Assembly (NCBI RefSeq): GCF_947507565.1 | Contig: NC_089180.1 | Location: 1,054,001 to 1,118,000 of the forward strand | DNA from: Oscarella lobularis | Lineage: Eukaryota > Porifera > Homoscleromorpha > Homosclerophorida > Oscarellidae | Length of the DNA: 64,000 nucleotides | Direction of reading: 5' to 3' | In this document: piece after piece, positions 35,693 through 49,774 of the stretch | Layout of the letters: the number at the start of each line of letters is the position of its first letter | Numbering within the stretch: the stretch's first letter is position 1 | Translations under genes and position numbers: made by a program | The notes under the pieces: model-generated | What the model was told of the DNA's origin: nothing | Seen by the model: only the letters and a program-made list of their open reading frames with translations | Databases searched by the model: none

Positions 35693-36284
35693 ACTGATCC
35701 ATTGTTCAACTGTTCAACAAATAATAATGTTTAACCTCCTCAACGGTTTTACCGTTCAACTTTTTCACAGTTCAATCGTTCAACTGTTCCACCGTTCAAC
35801 TGATCCTCCGTTCAACAGGTTAAACTCCTTTAACCGTTCACTCCCGTAACCGTTCCACTGTTCAACTTTTCCACCGTTCAACTGTTCCACGGCTCAACAG
35901 GTTCAACCTTTTCAAAAGTTCGCCCTCTTAACTGTTCCACCGTTGCATTTTTCACCGTTCAACCGTTCAACTGTTCCACCGTTCAACTGTTCCACCACTC
36001 AACATGTTCAACCTTTTCAACCGTTTTCCCTCTCAACTGTTCCATCGTTTAACTGTTTCACCGTTCAACAAGTTTAACTGTTCTACCGTTCTACACTTTT
36101 AACCCGTCAATCGTTAAACAGGTTCAACCGCTCAACCTTTCACCCTCGCAACCGTTCCACCGTTCAACTCTTCCACCGTTAAACAGTTTCAACCTCCTAA
36201 ACGTAAAAACAGGTGTAACCTCTTCAACCGTTAACTCCCTCAACCGTTTCACCGTTCAATTGTTTTACCGTTCAACTTTCTTTC
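35693..36284. repeat. Octamer satellite between two second-satellite patches
   Basis: About 590 bp of the octamer satellite in reversed (GTTCAAC) orientation, bracketed by two patches of the ~34-bp unit. It resembles the reverse complement of part of 15,600-16,760. Confidence 0.88.
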
Positions 36285-36452
36285 CGCCGTCAAAAGTGCT
36301 GCTACCTACGTAATCAAACGCCGTCAACAGCGACGCTATCTTAGTACATTATACGCCGACAACAGCGCCGCTACATTAGTAATCAAACGCCGTCTATAGC
36401 GCGGGTCACTTAGTATATTTTACGCCGTCAACAGTGCCGCTACCTTTAAATT
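36285..36452 (-). repeat. Second satellite (~34-bp unit), inverted patch
   Basis: About five copies of the ~34-bp unit, inverted relative to 16,766-17,130, with cores such as GCCGTCAACAGTGCCGCTAC. Its end falls directly into octamer satellite. Confidence 0.82.
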
Positions 36453-39400
36453 CAACAGGTTTAACTCTTCAATCGTTTACCAGTTTTAGGCCTCTCAACC
36501 GTTCAACAGGTTTAACATCCTCAACCGTTCACCGCCTCAAACGTTTCACAGCTCAACTGTTTCACCTTTCAACTGTTCCACCGTTCAACAGGTTGAACTG
36601 CTTCACCGTTTAACTGTTGAAACACCTCAACTGTTCAACAAGTTAAACCCCTTAAACAGTTTACTCTCCCAACCGTTCTACAGTTTAACTGTTCCTGTGT
36701 TCAACTGTTTACCTGATCAACAAGTTCGCCTTCTCAAACGTTTAATTCCTCATCTGTTACACCGTTCAACAGTTTCATTGTTTAGAAGTTTTACAGTTAA
36801 ACTGTTTCACCGTTTAACAGGATTAATTGTTCCACATTTAATCAGTTTCAACCCCCTCAACCGTTTACCCCCTCAACCCTTCCAATATTCAACTGTTCCA
36901 CATTTCAACTGATTTAAAATTCAACATGTTCATCTCCTTTAACAGTTCAAACCCTTAACCGTTCCACTGTTCAATTGTTCGACCGTGCAACCGTTCCACC
37001 GCTCAAAAGGTTTAACCTTTTCAGCCGTTTACCCTCTCAACAGTTCCACCGTTTAAATAGTTAACCTTTTGAGCGGTGAAACAGTTGAACAGTGGAACGG
37101 TTAAATGAAAAAACAATTGAGGGGATTGAACCTGTTGATCGGTGGAAGAGTAGCACGGTGGAACAGTTGAACGGTGGAACGGTTAAGGATGTGAAAAGTT
37201 GATGTGGTTGAACCCGATTATCGGTAAAACAGTTGAACGATGGAACAGTTGAACAGTGAAACGGTTGAGGGGAAAAACGGTTTAGAGGGTTGAACCTGTT
37301 GAAAGGTGGAACAGTTTAACGGTGGAAAAGTTGAACGGTGGAACGGTTGAAGATGTGAAAGGTTGAGGATGTTGAACCTGAATATCGGTGAAACAGATGA
37401 ACGATGAACAGTTGAACAGTGGAACTGTTGAGAGTGTGAACGGTTGAGAGTGTGAACGGTTGAGGGGGTGAAGCTGTAGAACGGTTAAGGGGTTGAAACT
37501 ATTAAGCGATGGAACAGTTGAGCGGTAAAACAGTTGAACGGTTGAACAGCAGAACAGATCAATGGTGGAAGAGTTGAGGAGTAAACGGTTGAAGAGGTTA
37601 ATCTGTTCTTTGGTGGGACAGTTGAACAGTGGAACTGTGGGTCAGTTGAACCATTTGAGCGGTGGAACAGTTGAACGGTGGAACAGTTGAACGGTTAAGG
37701 ATGTGAACAGTTGAACGGTGGAACAGTTAAACCAAGAAACAGTTGAGGCGTTGAACGTTTGAAAGTGTTGAAACTGTTGAAAGGTAGAAATGTTAAAGCT
37801 GTTAAACGTTGGAGCAGTTAAACAATGGAACGGTTAAGGAGTAAACGGCTGATGGGACTAAAGGTTTTGAGCGGTGGAACAGTTGAACGGCGGTACAGTT
37901 TAACCTGTTAAACAGGCCCTAAACAGTTGAGCGGTGGAACAGTTAAACTGTGGAAAAGTTGAACGGTGGAACGGTTGAGGGGATAAACTGTTGAGAGGGT
38001 TGAACCTGTTGAAATGTGGAACAGTTTAACGGTAAAATAATTGAACGGTGGAACAATTGAGGGGATAAATGGCTGAGGAGGTTAAACTTGATGATCGGTG
38101 GAACAGTTGAACGATGGAACAGTAAAACGGTGGAAAGGTTAAGCAAGAAAACGGTAAGGAATGTTGAAACCGTTAAAAGATTGAGCAGTTGAACATGTTG
38201 ATCGGTGGAACAGTTGAACGGCGGAGCAGTTGAACGGTGAAACGGTTAAACGGTGAAAAAGTTAAACGTTGAAACGGTTGATGATTGTGGAAAGTTGAAC
38301 GATGGAACAGTTGGACAGTCGAACTGTTGAGGGTGTGAACGGTTGAGGAGGCAAAGCTGTAGAACGGTTAAGGGGTTGAAACTGTTACCTTTTTCACCGC
38401 TTAACATGATTACCTCTTCTACAGTTAAACAGTTTCATTTCCTTAATCGTTTAACAGGTTTAACTCCCTCAACCTTTCAACAAGTTTAACCTTTTCAACC
38501 GTTCACACTCTCAACCGATTTACCGTTCAACTGTTCCACTTGTTCAACTGTTCCACCGATGAACAGGTTAACCTCTTCAACCGTTCAACCTTTCAACTGT
38601 TCCACCGTTAAACTGTTTTACCGTTCAACCGTATAACCGATCATATATTGCAACGTTTAACAGCGTCAACTCTTTTACTTTTCAACAGTTTCAACCCTTT
38701 CAACCGTTCACTGTCTTACCGTTTCTTCGTTTAACTGTTCCCCCGTTAAACGGTTCCACCCCTCAACATCTTGAACTCCCTCAACCGTTTTTCTCCTCAA
38801 CCGTTCCACTGTTCGACTGTTCCATCGTTCAGCAGTTTTACCAATCATCAGATTCAACCCTCTCAACCGTTTACTCATTAAACTTTTTATTGTTCAACGG
38901 TTCCACCGTTGAAATGTTCCACAGCTCAAAAGGTTCAACTGATCCACCGTTTAACAGATTTAGCCTTTCAACCGTTTAGAAGTTTACTCCCCTGAACCGT
39001 TCCACCTCTTAACTGTTCCATCGTTTTGCCGTTCCACCGTTCAACAGGTTTAACTGTTCACAGCTTACAGTTTTAACTGTTTCACCGTTCAACTGTTCCA
39101 CAGTTCAACTGTTCCAGCGCTCAAAATGTTTAGTCCCATCAACCGTTTACCCCTTTCTCCGTTCCACCGTTTAACTGCTTCAACGTTCAACTGTTCCGCT
39201 CCTCAAAAAGTTCAACTCTCCCAACAGTTCACACTTTCAACCGTTACACTGTTTAACTGTTTCACCGTTCAACTTTTCCACTGCTCAACAGAGTCAACCC
39301 CTCAACCGTTCACCCTCTAAACCGTTCTACGGTTCAACTGTTTAAATATTGAAATGTTCTACAGTTCAACAGGTTCAACTGTTCCAAAGTTCAACTGTTT

Positions 39401-42400
39401 CATCCTCTTAACCGTTCAACAGGTTCAACACTTCAACAGTTGCAAAGCGGAACGGTTGAATGAGTAAACATCTGAGGGGGTTGAACCTGTTGATCAGTGG
39501 AACAGTCGAACGGCGAAACAGAAGAACGATCAACAGTTTAACAGTGGAACGGTTGAGGGGATAAACGGTTGAGGGAGTTTAACATATTGAGCGGTGGAAC
39601 AGTTTAACTGTGGAAGAGTTGAGGAGGTGAACGGTTGCAGATATTAACCTGTTTATCGGTGGACCAGTTGAACAGTAGAACAGTTGAACTGTAATTCGGT
39701 TGAGAGAGTGAACGGTTTAAAATCCTTATTCTGTTGGACGGTTAAGGGGCTGAAACTGTAAACTGTGAATAGTTAAACGTGTTGAACGGTAGAACAGTAA
39801 AACGGTGGAACAATTGAGAGGTGGAACAGTTGCGGGGAGTAAACCTTGTAATCGTTTGAAAGGCTTAAACTGGTAAACGGTGGATCAGTTGAACCTTTTG
39901 AGCGGTGGGACAGTTGAACTGTGGAACAGTTCAACAGGTTTAACCTTTTCAACAGTCCACTCTTGACCGATCTACCGTTCAAATGTTCCACTGTTCAACT
40001 GTTCCACAGATGAACAGGTTAACCTCTTCAACCGTTCACCCCCTCAACTGTTCTACCGTTAAGCTGTTCTACCGTTCTACAGTTCAACCGTTTAAAAGTT
40101 CAACTATTCTAACGTTTACCAGCTTCAACTGTTTTACCTTTAAACAGTTTCAACCCTTTCAACCGTTGACCGCTTTAACCGTTTCTTCGTTTATCTGTTC
40201 CACCGTTAAACGGTTCCACCGCTTAACATTTTGAGCTCCCTCAACCGTTTTTCTCCGCAACCGTTCCACTGTTTAACTGTTCATTGTTCAACTATTTTAC
40301 CGATATTCAGGTTCAACATCCTCAACCGTTCACATCCTCAACCGTTCCACCGTTCAACTTTTCCACCGTTCAACAGTTCCACCTTTCAACCGGTTCAACC
40401 CTCTCAACTCCTCATCCCCTGAACCGTTCCACTGTTCAACTGTTCCAACGTTAAACTGTTTCACAGATCATCATGTTCAACCACCTCAACTTTTCACATC
40501 CTTAACCGTTCAACTGTTCCACCGTTCAACTGTTCAAAAGCTCAAAAGGTTCAACTGATCCACCGTTCCACTGTTCAACTGTTCAACCGATGAACAGTTT
40601 GACATGTTCAACCGTTCACCCTCTTAACTGTTCCACCGTTAAACTGTTCTACCTTTCAACCGTTCAACTGTTTTACACTTCAACTGTTCCATGGCTTAAC
40701 AGTTTCAACTCCTCAACAGTTCTAAATTTACCCCATCAACCGTTCACACTCTCAACAGTTCCACTGTTCAACTTTTCCAACGTACAACTGTTCAACCAAT
40801 CATCAGGTTTAACCCCTTCAACCGTTTCAACGTTCAACGTTTTCACAGTTCAAACGTTCCACCGTTCAACTGTTCGACCGTTCAACTTTTCCACCTATCA
40901 ACAGGTTCAAGGCTTTCAAGCGTTCACCCACTTAACTTTATACCACTAAACTGTTTCACCGTTAAACTGTTCCACCATTAAACTGTTCTACCGCATAACA
41001 TGTTGAACTCCCTCTACCGTTTCTCTCCTCAAACGTTCCACTGTTCAAATGTTCCATCCTTTAACTGTTTCACCGATCATCAGGTTCGACCTTCTCAACC
41101 GTTTACCCCTTCAACCGTTTAACCGTACAACTGTTCCACCGTTCGACTGTTCCACCGATCAACAGGTTCAACCCCCTTAATTGTTTACCCATTCAAACTT
41201 TCCACTGTTCAACTGTTGAGGGGTTGAACATGTTGAACTGTTAAGGGGTTGAAACTTTTAAACTTTGGAACAGTTGAACGGTAGAACATTTCAACATATA
41301 AACAGTTGAACGGTAGAACGGTTTAGAGGGTTAACAGTTGAGCGTTTGATTCTGTTGAGCAGTGGTACGGTTGAAAGGGTGAACAGTTGGAGAGTTGAAC
41401 TTTTTGAAAAACAGCTGAACGGTGGAACAGTTGAAAGGTGTAACAGTTGAGTGGTATAAGGTTAAGAGGGTGAACGCTTGAAAGCGTTGAACCTGTTGAT
41501 TGGTGGAACAGTCGAACGGTGGAACAGGTTAACGGTGAAACGATTGAACGGTGGAACGATTGAGGGGTGAACGGTATAAGAGGTTGAACCTGTGGATCTG
41601 TGGAACATTCAATCTGTGGAACAGTTGAACGGTGGAACGGTTGAACTGTGGAAGAGGTGAACGATGAAACGGTTGAAGGGGTTAAGCCTGATGATATGTG
41701 GAACAGTCGAACGATAGAATAGTTGAACAGTGAAACTGTTGAGAGTGTGAACGGTTGACGGGGTGAAGCTGGAGAACGGTTTGGAGATTGAAACTGTTAC
41801 GCAATGGAACAGTTGAACGGTAGAAAAGTTGAACTGTGGAACTGTTGAGGATGTGAACGGTTGAGGATGTTGAACCTGAATATCGGTGAAACAGTTGAAC
41901 GATGAACAGTTGAACAGTGGAACGGTTGAGGGGATAAACGGTTGAGGGAGTTCAACATATTAAGCGATGGAACAGTTTAACGGTGGAACAGTTGAGGGGG
42001 TTAAAAGTTGAAGTGGTTAACCTGTCTATCGGTGGAACAGTTGAACAGTGAAACAGTTGGACGGTAAATCAGTTGAGAGAGTGAACGGTTAAAATTGTTA
42101 AACCTGTTAAAAGGTTAAAGGGTTGAAACTGTAAACGGTCAACAGTTAAACCAGTTGAACTGTAGAACGGTAAAACGTTTGAACAGTTGAGAGGTGGAAC
42201 GTTTGCTGGAAGTAAATCTAGTAAACGTTTGAACGGCTAAAACTGTTAAACGGTGGATTGGTTAAACCTTTTGAGCGGTGAAACAGTTGAACTGTGGAAC
42301 AGTTCAACAGGTTTGCCCTTTTCAACCGTCCACTCTCAACCGATCTACCGTTCAAATGTTCCACTGTTCAACTGTTCCATTGATGAACAGTTTACCCTTT

Positions 42401-45400
42401 TCAACCGTTCAAACGCTCAACTGCTTCACCGTTAAGCTGTTCTACCGTTCAACCGTTCAACTGTTTTACCGTTCAACTGTTACATCGCTTAACAGTTTTA
42501 ACCCCTTAACCGTTCAACAGCTTCACCCCTCAACCGTTCATATTCTTAACAGTTCTCCTGTTCAACTGTTCCATCGCTCAACTGTTCCACCAATCATCAG
42601 GTTTAACCCCTTCAACCGTTTCAAAATCAACGTTTCACCGTTCAACCGTTCCACCGTTCAACTGTTCCACCGATCAACAGGTTCAACCCTTTCAAGCGTT
42701 CACTCTCTTAACCGTTATACCGCTGAACTGTTCCACCGTTCAACTGTTCCACCGTTCAAAAGTTCCACTGATAAACTCTTCCACGGATCAACAGGTTCAG
42801 CCTTTTAACAGTTCACATCCTCAACTATTTCACCGTTAAACTGCTTCATTGTTCAAACGTTTAACCGTTTAACTCTCGCACCCGTTTACCCTCTCACCCG
42901 TTTCACAGTTAAACCGTTCTACAGTTCAACTGTTCCACAGCTCAACAGGTTCATCTTCCTCAAATGTTCACCGTCTCAACCGTTCCACCATTCAACTGTT
43001 TGTACGTTCAACATAGTCGACTGTTTTTTTTAACAGTTTCAACTTTTTATGCGGATCACATCCTCAATCGTTCCCCCATTCAACTGTTTCACCGTTCAAC
43101 TGTTCCACCCCTCAAAAAGTTGAACTCTCCCAACCGTTCACACTTTCAAACGTTCCACTGTTCAACTGTTTAACCGTTCAACTGTTCCACTGTTCAACAG
43201 AATAAACCGCTCAGCCGTTCACCTTCTAAACCGTTCTACGGTTCGACTGTTTAAACATGGAAATGTTCTATCGTTCAACAGGTTCAACTGTTCCAAAGTT
43301 CAACAGTTTCAACCTCTTAACCGTTCAACAGGTTCAACCCCTCAACAGTTTCGAAGTGAAACTGATGAATGGGTAAACATTTGAGGGGATTGAACCTTTT
43401 AATCGGTGGAACAGTCGAACGGTGGAACAGTTAAACGGTGAAACTGTGGAGGGGGTGAAAGTTCGAGGAGGTTGAACAAGATGATCGGTGAAACATATGA
43501 ACGATGGCACATTTAAACAGTGGAACGTTTGGGAGATAAACGGCAGCGGGAGTTCAACCTGTTGACAGGAAAAACAGTTTGTCGGTGGAACAGTTAAAAG
43601 GTGGAACAATTGGGGTGTATAACGGTTAAGGGGGTGAACGCTTGATAGGGTTGAATCTCTTAATCGGGGGGACAGTCGAACGGTGGAACAGTTGAACGGT
43701 GGAACGGTTGAACGGTGAAATGGTTAAAGGGATTAAACCTGATGATTGGTTGAACAGTTGATCAGTAGAACATTTGAAATGGTAGAACAGTTAAAAGTTG
43801 AAACAGTTGAGCGGTATAACGATTAATTGGGTGAAGGTTTGAAAGGGTTTAACCTGTTGGTCGGTGAAACAGTCGAACGGTGGAACAGTTGAACGGTGGG
43901 ACAGTTGAACGGTGAAAAAGTTGAACGATGAAACGGTTGAAGGGGTTAAACATGATGATTGGTTGAACAGTTGAACGATAGAACAGTTGAACAGTGGAAC
44001 TGTTGAGAGTGTGAACGGTTGACGGGGTGAAGCTGGAGAACGGTTAAGGGGTTGAAACTGTAAAGCAATGGAACAGTTGAACGGTGGAAAAGTTGAACTG
44101 TGGAACGGTTGAGGATGTGAGCGGTTGAGGATGTTGAACATGAATATCGGTGAAACAGTTGAACTATGAAGAGTTGAACAGTGGAACGGTTGAGGGGATA
44201 AACGGTTGAGGGAGTTCAACATATTGAGCGGTAGAACAGTTTAACTGTGGAACAGTTGAGGGGGTGAACGGTTGAAGAGGTTAACCTGCTTATCGGTGAA
44301 ACAGTCGAACAGTCGAACAGTTGAACGGTAAATCTATTGAGAGAGTGAACGATTGAAAATGTTAAACCTGTTGAACGGTTAAGGGGTTGAAACTGTAAAC
44401 TGTGTACAGTTAAACGTATTGAACGGTAGAACAGTAAAACGGTGGAACAGTTGAGAGGTGGAACGGTTGTGGGGAGTAAACCTGGTAATTGTTTTAAAGG
44501 CTAAAACTGTTAAACTGTGGATCAGTTGAACATTTTGAGCAGTGGGACAGTTGAACTGTGAAACAATTCAACATTTTTAACCTTTTATCCGTCCACTCCT
44601 AACCGATCTACTGTTCAAAAGTTGCACTGTTCAACTATTCCACCGATGAACAGGTTAACCTCTTCAACCGTTCACCCCCTCAACTGTTGCACCGTTAAGC
44701 TGTTCTACCGTTCTACCGTTCAACCATTTAAAAGTTCAACTATTCCAACGTTTACCAGCTTCAACTGTTTTACCTTTCAACAGGTTCAACCTTTTCAACC
44801 GTTGACCGCTTCAACCGTTTCTTCGTTTTTCTGTTTCACCGTTAAACGGTTCCACCGCTCAACATGTTTAGCTCCCTCAACCGTTTTTCTCCTCAACCGT
44901 TCCACTGTTTAACTGTTCATCGTTCAACTGTTTCACCGATATTCAGGTTCAACATCCTCAACCGTTCACATCCTCAACCGTTCCACAGTTCAACTTTTCC
45001 GCCGTTCAACTGTTCCACCTTTCAACTGGTTCAACCCTCTCAACTCTTTATCCTCTGACGCGTACCACTGTGCAACTGTTCCATCGTTAAACTGTTTCAC
45101 CGATCGTCAGGTTCAACCACCTCAACTTTTCACTTCCTTAACCGTTCAACTGTTCCACCGTTCAACTGTTCCACCGTTCAACTGTTCAAAAGCTCAAAAG
45201 GATCAACTGATCCACCGTTCCACTGTTCAACTGTTCCACCGTTCAACTGTTCTACCGTTAAACTGTTCTACCGGCCAACAGGTTGAACTCCCTCTACCGT
45301 TTCTCCCTTCAAACGATCCCCTGTTCAAATGTTCTATTGTTCAACTGTTTTACCGATCATCAGGTTCAACCTCCTCGACCGTTCTCCCCTGAACCATTTT

Positions 45401-48400
45401 ACCGTTTAACTGTTCCACCGTTCGACCGTTCCACCGATCAACAGGTTCAACCGTCTCAAATGTTTACCCATTTAAAAGTTCCACTAATCACATGTTGAGG
45501 GGTTGAGCCTGTTGAAAGTTTAAGAGGTGGAATCTGTTGAACTTTTAAACAGTTGAACATGTTGAACGGTAGAACATTTCAGCATTTAAACAGTTTAACG
45601 TTAGAACGATTTAGAGGGAAAGCGGTTGAGGGGTTGATTATGTTGAGCAGTGGAACAGTTGAACTGTGAAACAGTTGAACAGTGGAACGGTTTAAAGGGT
45701 GAACAGTTGGGAGAGTTAAACTTTTGAGGGGTGGAAAAGTTGAACTGTGGAACAGTAGAACAAGGGTAGGATTGGCATAAGAGGTTGAAACTGTTAAAAA
45801 GAAAAACAGTTGAACTTGTTGAAAGTACGAACAGTTGAACTGTGGAACGGTTGAGACGGTGAACAGTTGAGGAAGTTGAACCTGTTGAGAAGTGGAACAG
45901 TTGAACTGTGGAACTGTTATACGGTGAAACGGTTGAGTGGGTAAACGGGTGCGAGACTTGAACGGTTAAACTTTTGAACAGTGAAGCAGTTTAACGGTGA
46001 AACAGTTGAGGGGGTGAACGGTTAAAAGGTGAACCTGTTGATCGGTGGAACAGTTGAACGGTGGAACAGTTGAGTGGTATAACGCTTAAGGGAGTAACGC
46101 TTGAAAGGGTAGAACGTGTTGATTGGTGGAACAGTCGAACGGTGGAAAAGTTGAACGGTGGAACGGTTGAACGGTGAAAAAGTTGAACGTTGAAACGGTT
46201 GAATGGGCTAAACCTGATGATTGGTGGAACAGTTGAACGATTGAACAGTTGAACAGTGGAACTTTCGAGAGTGAAGAGGTTTACCTCTTCAACCGTTCAC
46301 TTCTTCAACTGTTCCACCGTGAAACTGTTCTACCGCTCAACCGTTTAACCGTTCATGTATTGCAACGTTTAACTGCTTCAAATGTTTTAACTTTCAACAG
46401 ATTCAACCCTTTCAACAGTTCGCCAACTCAACCGTTTCTTCGTTTAACTGTTCTACCGTTAAACGGTTCCACCGCTGAACACGTTGAACTACCTCAACCG
46501 TTTTTCCCTTTCACCGTGTCACTGGTCAACTGTTCATCGTTCATCTTTTTCACTGATATTCAGGTTCAACCACCTCAACTTTTCACATCCTTAACCTTTC
46601 AACTTTTCTACCGTTCAACTGTTCCACCGCTCATAAGGTTCAACTGATCCACCGTCCTATTGTTTAACTGTTTCACAGATTAACAGGTTAACCTCTTCAA
46701 CCGTTTAACCCTCAACTGTTTCACCGTTATGCTGTTCTACCGTTCAACAGTTCAACTGTTTTACCGTTCAAATGTTCCATTGCTTAACAGTTTCAACCCC
46801 TTAACCGTTCTTCATGTTCACCCCCTCAACCGTTCAAACTCTCAACAGGTCCACCGTTCAACTGTTCCACCAATCATCAGGTTTAACCCCTTCAACATTT
46901 TCAGCGTTGAACATTTTCACCGTTCAACAGTTCCACTGTTCAACTGTTCCACCGATGAACAGGTTAACCTCTTCAACCGTTCACTCCCTCAACTGTTCCA
47001 CCGTTAAGCTGTTCTACAGTTCAATCGTTCAACTGTTTTACCGTTCAACTGTTCCATCGCTTAACAGTTTCACCCCTTTAACCGTTCTACAGCTTCACCC
47101 CTCAACCGTTCACACTCTCAGCAGTTCCACTGTTTGATATTCAGGTTCAACATCATCAACCGTTCACATCCGCAACCGTTCCACCTTTCAACTGTTCCAC
47201 CGCTCAAAATGTTCAGTCCCATCAACCGTTTACCCCCTTAACCGTTCCACCGTTTAACTGCTCCAACGTTTAACAGCTTTAAAATTTCTAACTTTTAACA
47301 GTTTCGACCCTTTCAAACGTTCACCGCCTCAACTGTTTCTTCGTTTAACTATTACACCGTTCAAATGTGCCGCCTCAACAGGTTTAACTCCCTCAACCGT
47401 TTCTTCCCTCAACCGTTCCACTGATCAACTGTTCCATCGTTCAACTCTATCACCGATATTCAGGTTCAACGTCCTTAACCGTTCACATCCTCAACCGTTC
47501 CACCGTTCAACTTTTCCACCGTTTTTAAGGTTCAGTCCAATCAACCGTTTACCCCCTTAACAGTTTCACCGTCTAACTGCTCCAACGTTTCTCTGCTTTA
47601 ACATTTCTACCTTTCAACACTTTCAAACTTTTCAAACGTTGACCGCCTTAACTGTTTCTTCGTTTAGCTGTTCTACTGTTAAAATGTGCCGCCTCAACAG
47701 GTTGAACTCCCTCTACCGTTTTGCCCCTCAACCGTTTCACTGTTCAACTGTTCCATCGTTCAACTGTTTTACCAATATAATGTTCAACACTCTCAACCGT
47801 TTACCCATCAAACAGTTCTACTGTTCAACTGTTCCACAGTTCAACTGTTCCACCGCTCAAAAGGTTCAACTGATCCACAGTTTAACAGTTTTAGCCTTTC
47901 AATCGTTTACCACGTTTACTCCCCATAAGCGTTCCACCTCTCAACTGTTCCACCGTTTTACCGTTCTACCGTTCAAAAGGTTTACCTGTTCACCGTTTAA
48001 AGTTTCAACCCTTTAACCGTTAAACAGGTTTAATCTTTTCAACCGTTCACTCTCTCAACCGATTTAACGTTGAACTGTTCCACTGTTCAACTGTTCCACT
48101 GATGAATAGATTAACATCTTCAACCGTTCATCCCTTTAATTCCTCCACCGTTAAACTGTTCTACTTTTCAACCGTTTAACCGTTCAACTATTGCAACGTT
48201 TAACAGTTTCAACTGTTTTGTCTTTTAACAGTTTCAACCCTTTCAACCGTTCACCACCTCAACCGTTTCTTTGTTTACCTATTCCACCGTTAAACGGTTC
48301 CACCGCTCAACATGTTGAACCCCCTCAAACGATTTTCCCCTCAACAGTTTTTCCCCTCAACCGTTCCACTGTTCAACTGTTCATCGTTCAACTGTTTCAC

Positions 48401-49774
48401 AGATAATCAGGTTCAACATCTTCAACCGTTCACATCTTCAACCGTTCCACCGTGTAACTTTTCCACCGTTCAACTGTTCCACCTTTCAACAGGTTCAACC
48501 CTCTAAACCGTTTCTCCTCTCAACCGTTCCACTGTTCAACCGTTCCATCGTTCAACTGTTTAACAGATCATCGGGTTCAACCACCTCAACTTTTCACATC
48601 CTTAACCGTTCCACCGTTCAACTGTTCCACAGTGCTACTGTTCCACCGATCCACAGGTTCAATCCCCTAAATTGTTTACCCATTCAACTGTTCCACTGTT
48701 CAACTGTTTCACCGCTCAAAAGGTTAAACTATTTAAACGGTGGAACAGTGCAGAGGGTGAACGGTTGAAAAGGTTGAACCTTTTGAGCGGTGGAACGGTT
48801 GAACGGTGGAACAGTTGAAATGTGGAACGGTTAAGGGTGTGAATTGTTAAAGGAGATCAACATGTTGAATGTTAAATATGTTGAAAGATGGAACATTTGA
48901 ATATTGGAAGGGTTGAGGAGGTAAACGGTTGAGGTGGTTGAAACTGATTAAAGGTGGAACAATTAATCCTGTTGAACGGAGAAATAGTTTACCTATGAAA
49001 CGTTTAAACAATGAAACAGTTGAACGGTGTAATAGATGAGGAATTAAAGGGTTGAGGAAGCGAACTTGTTGATCGGGTAAACAGTTGAACACTGGAACAG
49101 TAGAACTGTTGAACGGTTGAGAGAGTAAACTGTTGAAGGGGTTTAACTTGTTGAACAGTTGAGGTGTTGCAACAGTTAAACGGTAAAGCAGTTCAACCTG
49201 TTGAACGGTGGAACAGTTGAAAGGTGGAACAGTTGAGAGGTGGAACGTTTGAAGGGGTGAACGGTTGAGGATGGTAAACCTGTTGAACGCTTTAGGGGCC
49301 TAAAACTGGTAAACCATGGAAGAGTTCAACCTGTTGAACAATGTATCAGTTAAACATGTTAAACTGTGAAACAGCTGAAGGGTGGAAAGGTTGAGGGGGT
49401 AAACGGTCGAACCTTTTGAGCGGAAAGAAAGTTGAACGGTAAAACAATTGAACGGTTAAACGGTTGACGGGGTTAACGGTTGAAGGGGTTTAACCTGTTT
49501 TTACGTTTAGGAGGTTGAAACTGTTAAACGGTGGAAGAGTTGAACGGTGGAACGGTTGAGAGGGTGAAAGGTTGAGCGGTTGAACCTGTTTACCGTTTGA
49601 GAGGTTAAAACTGTTGAACAGTAGAACAGTTAAACTTGTTGAACGTTGAAACAGTTAAACGGTGGAACAGTCTAGAGGGCGAACGGTTGAAAAGGTTGAA
49701 CCTGTTGAGAGGTGGAACAGTTGAACGGTGGAACAGTTAAACAGTGGAACGGTTACGGGAGTGAACTGTTAACC
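36453..49774. repeat. Octamer satellite array, main right block
   Basis: Same satellite with frequent flips. By eye: reversed to about 37,055, G-rich to 38,385, reversed to 39,430, G-rich to 39,930, reversed to 41,215, G-rich to 42,300, reversed to 43,345, G-rich to 44,570, reversed to 45,490, G-rich to 46,280, reversed to 48,730, G-rich to 49,765. The junction GGAACAGTTCAACAGGTTT, where G-rich turns into reversed, recurs at about 39,930 and 42,310, with variants at 23,228 and 44,565. Segment 43,757-45,245 is the partner of 33,305-34,797 in inverted orientation, with a related third copy at about 39,590-40,600. No gene recognised. Confidence 0.92.
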
